Origin: JAVBOF01 sp031550915
Lineage (GTDB): Bacteria > Bacillota > Clostridia > Christensenellales > MGBC116941
Length of the DNA: 19,626 nt
Reading direction: 5' to 3'
NCBI GenBank assembly: GCA_031550915.1
Contig: JAVBOF010000145.1
Span: 1 to 19,626, forward strand
In this document: positions 13,794 to 19,626 of the stretch, piece by piece
How positions within the stretch are numbered: the first letter of the stretch is position 1
Layout of the letters: every line of letters starts with the position of its first letter
Program-made: the position numbers and the translations under genes
Notes under the pieces: generated by a model
The model's database searches: none
The model's input: the letters and a program-made list of their open reading frames with translations, nothing else
What the model was told of the DNA's origin: nothing

Positions 13794-15585
13794 CCTCATC
13801 TTCCAAAATGGCCTTTCTGCGTTTTGCCTTGCGGACAAGCACGATAACGACGATCAGGATGATTATCGCCGCAACCGCTATTGCAAGGTAGACCCACCAT
13901 GACAGCGCGTTTTCATCCTCAGCCTCGCCGTTGATGCCGGGGTCTTCCGGTATATCGGGTTCCTGCTCGCTTATCATGCCGGAAAAAGTTTTTTCTTCTT
14001 TATGCTGCGTGCCGTTGTCATCCTCGTAGGTAAGTATAATCTTGCCGCTTATCATGCCCGGGCTGCCTTCGAGCACCTGGTTTACAAGGTCTCCGCCGGT
14101 AGCATCGCCGGTATTGTCGCTGGGAACTGAAGACGGCTCGGATAATGTTGTATCTTCGCTATCAGCAGCGATCGACGCATCATCAGCGCTTTCGTCCCCC
14201 GTGTCAACATCATCAGAGTCAACGGTTGTACCATCGCCTTCGCTACCGGTATCTTCCGATGGCGTATCGCTTTTTGTAAGCTTAAGAGGAGCGCCGAACA
14301 TGAGTTTGTTTTTTATTTCCGGAACAATGCCTACTCCGTCTCCGCCGTCGTCAGGCACACTCTCTTCCAGTAAAGGATCGGTATCCCCTCCTTCCATAAC
14401 AGGCGTTATTTCCAAAGAAACGGTTATCTTCTGGCCGGGCTCCAAATTGCCGCCAAAATAGCTTGCACCGGGGGCAAACCCCGTTCCTTCAACAGTAGCA
14501 AGAACGTTGTTTACAGTCGATTTGCCCATGTTATATACGTTCATTGAGACCTCGGTGATCTCGTTGGCATAAATCGGGTTGCCCAACTGCGGTTCATCCA
14601 GCTTTATGCGTATCTCCTGCTTTATTGGGATGGTAATCGAGTCAGACGCCTCAAGCGGGTTGCCGTCGGAATCCTTATACGTTATGTTGATGCTAAGAGG
14701 CTGCACTTTTGCTGTCGTATCGCCCCTTGTTATAAGCTTATATTCAAGTTTCGTCTCACTGTCTTTTGCCAGCGAATCGATAAACTGAGAAACGCTTCCG
14801 TTGGAAGGCAGTATAACACCTTCCTCCGATTTGACCGAGACATTTATAGTTGAAGCCTTTGCTTTTTTACTTGTATTGGCAAGCGTCAGCTCCAAGGTAA
14901 ATTCTTTGCCTGCAAGAACTTCCTTCGGATTCGGTACGCATTCCTTGATAATGATATTAGGTTTGTCGGGATCGCTCACCGTACCGCCCCCACCGCCCGC
15001 ATCGTTGCCTCCGTCGTCGGTTGATGCAGGGCTTTTTCCGTGGGAAACATGACAATAGACGGATATGGAAGAGGTACCGTCGCCGGACTTGTTCTCACTT
15101 TCATTCGAGTAGCTGTATTTGATATCAAACGGGATGATATAGTCGCCATTGGTCGTATCCTTATCTACTTTGAACTTAAATTCGATATATGCGCGGCGGG
15201 TAGAAGCATCAAATTTAAGCGATTTAGTTGAATTGGAAACTACGAACGGATATGTCGAAACATCGCTAATTACAGGGGATACCTTTACGCCCCAAACCTT
15301 GTAGCCAGCATCAAGTGTCAAAGGAATCTTCAATATCATGACCCGGTCTTTGTTATCCGTCGGGTCATAGCCGTTGGAATAGCGTTTTGTTTCCCCTGGC
15401 AGCTTTGCGTTATTATCAATGGAAATGATATTATCCATGCTTTCCACAGTGCCGTCCGTCGGACTTTGTGTCGGGGATGGGGTCGGGTCTGCGAGTGAAC
15501 GGGTAACAGACATGGATAACAATATAGTAAATACCATTGTTATAGATATAAATATTCCAATTAGTCGTTTTGCCCTAAGCGTCAT
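13786..15585 (-). CDS. Secreted, membrane-anchored CARDB/COG1361-like protein
   Basis: A 599-residue surface protein. It has a signal peptide (cleavage near 32, SLA/DPTPSP) and a Pro/Thr/Ser stretch. A beta-rich N-terminal domain (about 45-180) and a Gly/Asp linker come next. A CARDB-type beta-sandwich (about 209-322; VLAGKEFTLELTLANTSKKA is the typical strand pair) and a second immunoglobulin-like domain (about 330-405, NEITEVSMNVYNMGKS) follow. A long acidic Asp/Ser/Thr region (about 410-520), one C-terminal membrane helix (about 559-584) and a basic then acidic tail complete it. ATG 15585 is set by GGGAGG at 15592-15597; the earlier start at 15609 has none. It overlaps the ATPase stop by 11 bases. 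Such proteins occur beside FtsX/MacB permeases and may replace the HlyD-type adaptor. Function and ligand unknown. Confidence 0.85.
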   Translation of the reverse strand: MTLRAKRLIGIFISITMVFTILLSMSVTRSLADPTPSPTQSPTDGTVESMDNIISIDNNAKLPGETKRYSNGYDPTDNKDRVMILKIPLTLDAGYKVWGVKVSPVISDVSTYPFVVSNSTKSLKFDASTRRAYIEFKFKVDKDTTNGDYIIPFDIKYSYSNESENKSGDGTSSISVYCHVSHGKSPASTDDGGNDAGGGGGTVSDPDKPNIIIKECVPNPKEVLAGKEFTLELTLANTSKKAKASTINVSVKSEEGVILPSNGSVSQFIDSLAKDSETKLEYKLITRGDTTAKVQPLSINITYKDSDGNPLEASDSITIPIKQEIRIKLDEPQLGNPIYANEITEVSMNVYNMGKSTVNNVLATVEGTGFAPGASYFGGNLEPGQKITVSLEITPVMEGGDTDPLLEESVPDDGGDGVGIVPEIKNKLMFGAPLKLTKSDTPSEDTGSEGDGTTVDSDDVDTGDESADDASIAADSEDTTLSEPSSVPSDNTGDATGGDLVNQVLEGSPGMISGKIILTYEDDNGTQHKEEKTFSGMISEQEPDIPEDPGINGEAEDENALSWWVYLAIAVAAIIILIVVIVLVRKAKRRKAILEDEDE

Positions 15586-16291
15586 CTTTTGCCTCCCTAA
15601 TGTTTTCATTGACCTCGATCATTTGTATCTTGCCGTCTAATATATGAATTACCCTGTCTGCATAGGCGGCGTTTTCAATATCGTGCGTCACCATGATGAG
15701 TGTCTTTTCATTCTTTCTCACGAAGCTTACCATCAGCTCCATTATTTCTTCAGATGTCTTACTATCCAGATTTCCAGTTGGTTCGTCCGCGAAGATTATC
15801 TCAGGGTCCGCGACCAGCGCCCTTGCAAGGGAAACCCTTTGCTGCTGCCCACCGGAAAGCTGCGTTGGCCTGTGTTTCAAATGTGTTGCGAGCCCTACCG
15901 CTTTAAGCATCTTCCTGGCCCTTTTGCGTCGCTTATTACGTGGTACGCCTTTGAATATGAGTGGCATACAGACATTATCCAAAGCAGTGAGATAGGAAAA
16001 CAGATTGAATGACTGGAAGATAAAACCCACATGCTTTTGACGGAATATGACCAGCTCGTTTTCTGTCATGGAGCTTGTACGTTTGCCCTTTATTACTATT
16101 GTACCTTTTGTAGGATGCTCAAGCCCTGCCAAAAGGTTCAATAGAGTGGATTTGCCGGAACCGGACTTTCCGACTATGCAGCATATTTCACCCTTTGCGA
16201 TGTCCAGACTTACGCCATCTAACGCTCTCAGCCTGTTGTTTTCTATTCTATAGACCTTTGTAAGATCTTTGCAGGAAACTATGTTTTCCAT
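15575..16291 (-). CDS. ABC transporter ATPase, MacB/LolD type, first gene of the CARDB operon
   Basis: A 238-residue ATPase with Walker A GKSGSGKST (41-49), Q-loop FIFQSFN (91-97), signature LSGGQQQR (146-153), Walker B IIFADEP (166-172), D-loop NLDS and switch His204. It belongs to the same subclass as the plus-strand ATPase at 9107, so the window carries two systems of this type. A basic stretch KRRKRARK (about 121-128) in the helical domain is unusual. ATG 16291 has GAGG (16296-16299) 4 bases ahead. A consensus promoter lies about 80 bases upstream. It overlaps the next gene by 11 bases, and the four genes to 11954 form one unit. Confidence 0.95.
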   Translation of the reverse strand: MENIVSCKDLTKVYRIENNRLRALDGVSLDIAKGEICCIVGKSGSGKSTLLNLLAGLEHPTKGTIVIKGKRTSSMTENELVIFRQKHVGFIFQSFNLFSYLTALDNVCMPLIFKGVPRNKRRKRARKMLKAVGLATHLKHRPTQLSGGQQQRVSLARALVADPEIIFADEPTGNLDSKTSEEIMELMVSFVRKNEKTLIMVTHDIENAAYADRVIHILDGKIQMIEVNENIREAKDDA

Positions 16292-16353
16292 TCATCCTCA
16301 AAATAGGCACACACTTAAAATATTTGCCAAAAATCATCATAGCAATGTTATTT

Positions 16354-16382
16354 TATGCAACTATACAAAATTAATTATACAA
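16354..16382 (-). promoter_or_regulatory. Candidate operator: TTGTATA direct repeats over the -10 region
   Basis: On the minus strand TTGTATA occurs at 16362-16368 and 16376-16382 (14-base period), with a near copy TTGCATA at 16354-16360. The 16376 copy overlaps the -10 box. This is a plausible repressor site for the Rrf2 protein of the operon, but it is not the palindrome known for IscR or NsrR. Confidence 0.35.
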
Positions 16383-16401
16383 CATGCGGTTTTTATGTCA
16401 A
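16374..16401 (-). promoter_or_regulatory. Consensus promoter of the ABC-CARDB-permease-Rrf2 operon
   Basis: Read on the minus strand, perfect TTGACA (16396-16401) and perfect TATAAT (16374-16379) are 16 bases apart. Transcription should begin near 16367, leaving a leader of about 75 bases before ATG 16291. Such a strong core promoter usually needs repression to be regulated. Confidence 0.75.
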
Positions 16402-16439
16402 ATCATTATTAAACCTTTTACATCTTCTATATGGTTTAT

Positions 16440-16469
16440 TTGATACGTTCTGGCTATAATGGTTATTAT
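16440..16469 (+). promoter_or_regulatory. Possible promoter of the membrane-anchored hypothetical gene
   Basis: TTGATA (16440-16445) followed after 18 bases by TATTAT (16464-16469) is one option. A perfect TATAAT at 16455-16460 without a good -35 box is the other. Either would place the start of transcription shortly before the ribosome binding site at 16479-16484. Confidence 0.4.
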
Positions 16470-16492
16470 ATTAGACGCAGGAGGTTGATGTA

Positions 16493-17167
16493 TTGTTCCG
16501 ATTACTCAAAACGCTGATCGGCATTCTGCTTATTGCCGTAGTTGTTATACTTATACTGTACCTTACAGGAATACTGGACAATAAAGATATTGGCAAGATA
16601 GTGGACGGCACAAAGGAATTTGTGACGCATACGAAAGAGCCGGATGCAAGTGAAGTCCCTACGGAGGTACCGGCGGAAAATCCGGAAAACACTCCAGCAC
16701 CAACGGCGAAAGCAAAAGAGCCCCAAATTGAAAACTATAAGGCTTACGAAAATGCTGACTTTGGTGTCAGCTTCCCAGGTGATGCAAAGGAAGAGACGCT
16801 GGAAAAGGATATACTCGGCATGAAAATGCAAATAGATACGGCGAGCTATGCGGACGCCAACGGCAGCTATTCCGCAATGCACACTGAGCTACCCTCCGTG
16901 GTTGCGGCATCGGCAAAAGCGGGGCTTGCGGATAATTTATTTGTAGGTTTACTTTCACAATACAATCTAGAGGTCACCGATCGTTTCGAGACCGAGGTGC
17001 AGGGCAAAAAAGCAACGGCGTTCATTGCGAATTCAACAAAGGATGATTCGGTATCAAAGGTAGTGCTACTTATGGATGAAGGCAATTGCGCGTGGGCTAT
17101 CAATACGGTTTCCGATGATTCCAAGCAATTTGATGAGGATTTCCTTAACAGCCTTACTCTAAAGTAA
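16493..17167 (+). CDS. Hypothetical membrane-anchored extracytoplasmic protein
   Basis: A 224-residue protein with an uncleaved N-terminal membrane segment (about 4-26, LLKTLIGILLIAVVVILILYL), a short charged stretch, and a Pro/Glu/Thr/Ala-rich linker (about 48-80). An outer domain of about 140 residues follows. That domain starts AYENADFGVSFPGDAKEE and ends EDFLNSLTL, a pattern resembling Mog1/PsbP-like folds (DUF1795-type), but this is a weak visual resemblance. The start is TTG 16493 with AGGAGG at 16479-16484 and 8-base spacing; the nearby ATG at 16488 is out of frame. It is transcribed divergently from the ABC-CARDB operon and ends at a bidirectional terminator shared with metA. Its function is unknown. 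Confidence 0.75.
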   Translation: MFRLLKTLIGILLIAVVVILILYLTGILDNKDIGKIVDGTKEFVTHTKEPDASEVPTEVPAENPENTPAPTAKAKEPQIENYKAYENADFGVSFPGDAKEETLEKDILGMKMQIDTASYADANGSYSAMHTELPSVVAASAKAGLADNLFVGLLSQYNLEVTDRFETEVQGKKATAFIANSTKDDSVSKVVLLMDEGNCAWAINTVSDDSKQFDEDFLNSLTLK

Positions 17168-17174
17168 TTACTTA

Positions 17175-17220
17175 ATACAAAAACCGGCTTTAGTTGTTTC
17201 GCTAAAGCCGGTTTTTGTAT
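17175..17220. terminator. Bidirectional terminator between the hypothetical gene and metA
   Basis: A perfect 19-bp stem (17175-17193 with 17202-17220) around an 8-base loop TTGTTTCG. The AAAAACCGGC/GCCGGTTTTT ends supply a T-run on either strand. It serves the plus-strand gene ending at 17167 and metA ending at 17230. Confidence 0.92.
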
Positions 17221-17229
17221 CGCGAACGG

Positions 17230-18144
17230 TCAAATTCTTGTAAGATCGTAAGGCGTTTCCTGATATACATAGTAATTTAGCCAGTTTTGGAAAAGTAGAT
17301 TTCCGTGGCTGCGCCATGTGACTACCGGATTTTTTGACGGATCGTCATCCGGATAGAAATTATGGGGGATATCTATATCCAAACCCTTATCCACGTCTCT
17401 CCAATACTCAATCGCCAGGGTATCCGCGTCATATTCGGAATGTCCTGTAACAAAGATATTTTTACAGTCACGGCTTGCAGCGATATATACCCCGGCTTCG
17501 TCAGATTCGGCAAGCAGTTCAATATCATCGCAGGCCAGGATATCTTCACGGTCTACATAGCTGTTGCGGCTATGCGGCGCGAAGAACTCATCATCAAACC
17601 CGCGCATTAGCTTGGAGTTCCTGTTCAATACCCTGTGCTTGAATACCCCGAACATCTTTTTGTCCAACGGGTATTTCTGTATGCCATAGTGGAAATAAAG
17701 CGCGGCTTGTGCCCCCCAGCAGATATTCATAGTACTGAAAACATTGCTCTTGGTCCATTCCATTATACTGCGTAATTCATCCCAATAGAAAACTTCTTCG
17801 AACCTGAGCATTTCAACAGGGGCTCCGGTTATTATCATTCCGTCGAACTTAGCGTGGGAAATTTCATCAAACGTTTTATAAAACGATTCCAGATGCTCCT
17901 TGGATGTATTTTTGGATTTATGGCTCGCGGTATGCAAAAATACAGGCTCAACCTGCAAAGGCGTATTGCCAATGACCCTAAGAAGCTGCGTTTCGGTTAC
18001 GATCTTTGTCGGCATGAGGTTCAGGATCACTATCTTAAGAGGACGAATGTCCTGCTTTACAGCTCTTTCCTCGGTCATGACGAATATGTTTTCTTCGTTC
18101 AATATCTTGTGCGCGGGCAACGCCGCGGGAATCTTTAACGGCAT
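17230..18144 (-). CDS. metA: Homoserine O-acetyltransferase, MetA type
   Basis: A 304-residue enzyme that acylates L-homoserine in the first step committed to methionine synthesis, in the cytoplasm. With the start at ATG 18144 the residues fall on the standard MetA numbering: Lys47 (MPTK), Cys142 (ICWGAQA, the acyl-enzyme nucleophile), His235 and Glu237 (TGHSEYD). Position 111 is Glu (GAPVE), the residue reported to favour acetyl-CoA; succinyl-CoA enzymes such as that of E. coli have Gly there. I therefore call it an acetyltransferase although many databases name the family succinyltransferase. ATG 18144 has GGAGG 5 bases ahead; the TTG at 18156 is rejected. No SAM riboswitch or T-box is visible upstream. 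A candidate promoter on the minus strand is TTGAAT (18198-18203) and TATAAT (18177-18182), 15 bases apart. Confidence 0.97.
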   Translation of the reverse strand: MPLKIPAALPAHKILNEENIFVMTEERAVKQDIRPLKIVILNLMPTKIVTETQLLRVIGNTPLQVEPVFLHTASHKSKNTSKEHLESFYKTFDEISHAKFDGMIITGAPVEMLRFEEVFYWDELRSIMEWTKSNVFSTMNICWGAQAALYFHYGIQKYPLDKKMFGVFKHRVLNRNSKLMRGFDDEFFAPHSRNSYVDREDILACDDIELLAESDEAGVYIAASRDCKNIFVTGHSEYDADTLAIEYWRDVDKGLDIDIPHNFYPDDDPSKNPVVTWRSHGNLLFQNWLNYYVYQETPYDLTRI

Positions 18145-18176
18145 ACTTACCTCCAACTAAATCCTAATTAATATAT

Positions 18177-18203
18177 ATTATAATAAACATAAATAAAATT
18201 CAA
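18177..18203 (-). promoter_or_regulatory. Possible metA promoter
   Basis: On the minus strand perfect TATAAT (18177-18182) is preceded by TTGAAT (18198-18203) with a shorter than usual 15-base spacer. The start of transcription would be about 25 bases ahead of metA. Confidence 0.4.
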
Positions 18204-18324
18204 TTCGAAAATGCCTCTGATAAAAAAAGCCCAATGAATAATTAGCGTGTTTTTTGGATAAAAGGGAAGTAACTAAGTTAATTAAAAAAGGATGGTGCAA
18301 GTTGATTTTGGCATTCCTGCATAT

Positions 18325-18353
18325 TTGACCATTAAAGAAATTGCATATATAAT
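18325..18353 (+). promoter_or_regulatory. Sigma-A-type promoter of nifJ
   Basis: TTGACC (18325-18330) and perfect TATAAT (18348-18353) are exactly 17 bases apart. Transcription should begin near 18360, leaving a leader of about 50 bases that ends with AGGAGG at 18398-18403. Confidence 0.75.
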
Positions 18354-18410
18354 TTGGAAGTTAGAGAGTGATATTCAAAAAAATTTTATATAATTTTAGG
18401 AGGAATTCAA

Positions 18411-19626
18411 ATGGCAAAAAACCTCACTATTGACGGCAATTACGCCGCGTCGTATGTTTCCTACGCTTTCAGCGACGTAGCCGCGATCTATCCGATAACG
18501 CCGTCTTCAACAATGGCGGAAGTTTGTGACGAATGGGCGGCCGCAGGCAAAACAAATCTTTTTGGACAGACTATGCGCATTGCGGAGATGCAATCGGAGG
18601 CCGGGGCGGCAGGCGCTGTCCACGGTTCCCTCGCGGCAGGCGCGCTAACAACGACATACACGGCGTCCCAGGGTCTGCTGCTTATGATCCCAAACATGTA
18701 TAAAATATCCGGTGAATTGTTACCTTGCGTTTTCCATGTAAGCGCAAGAGCTTTGGCCGCACATGCGCTTTCGATATTCGGTGACCATAGTGACGTTATG
18801 TCCACAAGGCAAACCGGCTTCGCGCTGCTTGCGTCTTCATCGGTCCAGGAGGTTATGGACCTCGGCACGGTAGCACATCTGGCCACGTTAAAATCCAAGG
18901 TGCCCTTCCTTCATTTCTTCGATGGATTCAGGACGTCTCATGAGGTTCAGAAGATCGAGGCGATAGACTATAAAGATATGGATATGCTGCTGGATAAAAA
19001 GCTGATCGAGGATTTCCGCAGCCGTGCGATGAATCCCGAACACCCGCACCAACAGGGTACGGCTCAAAATCCCGATATCTACTTCCAGGGAAGGGAAGCG
19101 GCGAACAAATTCTACGAAGCCACACCTGAAATAGTCCAGGAGGAAATGGACAGGATAGCAGAACTGACAGGACGAAAATATAAACTGTTTGATTACTTCG
19201 GCGCCAAGGATGCCGAGGATATAATCGTAGTTATGGGCTCCGGCGCGGATTGTGTTGAGGAAACGATAAATCACCTCAATAAACAGGGCGCGAAACTGGG
19301 TATGCTGAAAGTCCGGCTATACAGGCCTTTCTCAGTCAAACATTTTGCCAAAGCTTTGCCAAAGAGCGTTAAGCGTATAGCTGTGTTGGACCGCACCAAG
19401 GAACCCGGCTCGCTTGGTGAACCGTTATACACGGACGTTGTAGCCGCTCTTATGGAAGCAAACCGGACGGGTATACAGGTAATAGGCGGAAGGTATGGGC
19501 TGGGATCAAAAGAGTTTACACCATCTATGGTTAAAGCGGTATTTGATAACCTTGCCGCGTCTAAGCCCAAAAACCATTTTTCGGTCGGCATATTGGACGA
19601 CGTGTCCGGCTCGTCATTAAAAGTTA
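18411..19626 (+). CDS. nifJ: Pyruvate:ferredoxin (flavodoxin) oxidoreductase, N-terminal part
   Basis: The first 405 residues of an enzyme of about 1,170-1,230 residues; the frame is still open at the window edge. It oxidises pyruvate and CoA to acetyl-CoA and CO2, passing electrons to ferredoxin, a central step of anaerobic metabolism. Domain I (about 1-255) carries YPITPSS (27-33), QSEAGAAGAVHG (61-72) and VSARALAAHALSIFGDHSDVM (110-130). Thr30, Glu63 and Arg113 match the pyruvate- and thiamine-diphosphate-contacting Thr31, Glu64 and Arg114 of the Desulfovibrio africanus enzyme. Domain II begins near 255 (FDYFGAKDAEDIIVVMGSGA), and LDRTKEPGSLGEPLYTDV is typical. AGGAGG at 18398-18403 with 7-base spacing sets ATG 18411. 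The Fe-S and C-terminal domains lie outside the window. Confidence 0.97.
   Translation, partial: MAKNLTIDGNYAASYVSYAFSDVAAIYPITPSSTMAEVCDEWAAAGKTNLFGQTMRIAEMQSEAGAAGAVHGSLAAGALTTTYTASQGLLLMIPNMYKISGELLPCVFHVSARALAAHALSIFGDHSDVMSTRQTGFALLASSSVQEVMDLGTVAHLATLKSKVPFLHFFDGFRTSHEVQKIEAIDYKDMDMLLDKKLIEDFRSRAMNPEHPHQQGTAQNPDIYFQGREAANKFYEATPEIVQEEMDRIAELTGRKYKLFDYFGAKDAEDIIVVMGSGADCVEETINHLNKQGAKLGMLKVRLYRPFSVKHFAKALPKSVKRIAVLDRTKEPGSLGEPLYTDVVAALMEANRTGIQVIGGRYGLGSKEFTPSMVKAVFDNLAASKPKNHFSVGILDDVSGSSLKV

Noticed and set aside
18145..18290. SAM riboswitch or T-box ahead of metA
   Set aside because: The short AT-rich leader (about 25 bases from the candidate promoter) leaves no room, and no T-box or S-box core sequence is visible.
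1..19626. Mobile elements, CRISPR arrays, tRNA or rRNA genes
   Set aside because: No transposase, integrase, terminal inverted repeats with target duplications, spaced repeat arrays or RNA gene signatures were found on reading both strands.

Overview
The window reads as a chromosomal stretch from a Gram-positive, anaerobic member of the Clostridia. This rests on AGGAGG-type ribosome binding sites, frequent TTG starts, a LytR-CpsA-Psr protein, an NlpC/P60 wall hydrolase, the UPF0237/UPF0210 gene pair, an acetyl-type MetA and a pyruvate:ferredoxin oxidoreductase. The genus cannot be fixed from the sequence. No tRNA, rRNA, CRISPR array, insertion sequence or phage gene was seen. Sigma-A-like promoters and rho-independent terminators mark the transcription units well.

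Left part (1-4972), cell envelope. An MreB/Mbl-type actin stands alone with its own promoter and terminator. It is followed by an LCP-family protein that appears to start at a CTG codon, and then by a secreted hydrolase with three peptidoglycan-binding repeats, a Lys/Asp/Ser/Glu linker and an NlpC/P60 domain. A small protein with HExxH and two CxxC motifs has its own promoter. All four are on the plus strand and separately transcribed.

Middle (4973-10965). The ACT-domain (UPF0237) and PFL-family (UPF0210) genes form a two-gene unit of conserved but unexplained function. Next is a likely operon of a universal-stress-like protein, a HlyD-type adaptor, an ABC ATPase and a MacB-type permease: a MacAB-like (type VII ABC) export or mechanotransmission system adapted to a monoderm cell.

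Right-middle (10966-16492). A 517-base gap holds structured, GC-richer sequence ending in a terminator-like hairpin, possibly a small RNA or a relic. A hypothetical gene with a strong promoter then runs stop-to-stop into a minus-strand operon. That operon reads, in transcription order: ABC ATPase, a secreted membrane-anchored CARDB-like protein, a second MacB-type permease and an Rrf2 regulator with four cysteines. A consensus promoter with TTGTATA repeats lies upstream of it.

Right end (16493-19626). A membrane-anchored hypothetical lipid- or wall-facing protein converges on metA (minus strand) across a shared 19-bp-stem bidirectional terminator. metA is divergent from the 5' part of nifJ, which runs off the window. 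The most notable items are the second ABC operon with its redox-type regulator, the UPF0237/UPF0210 pair, the HExxH/CxxC protein and two intergenic stretches with unexplained secondary structure. Nothing in the window is demonstrably a new defence or mobile system.
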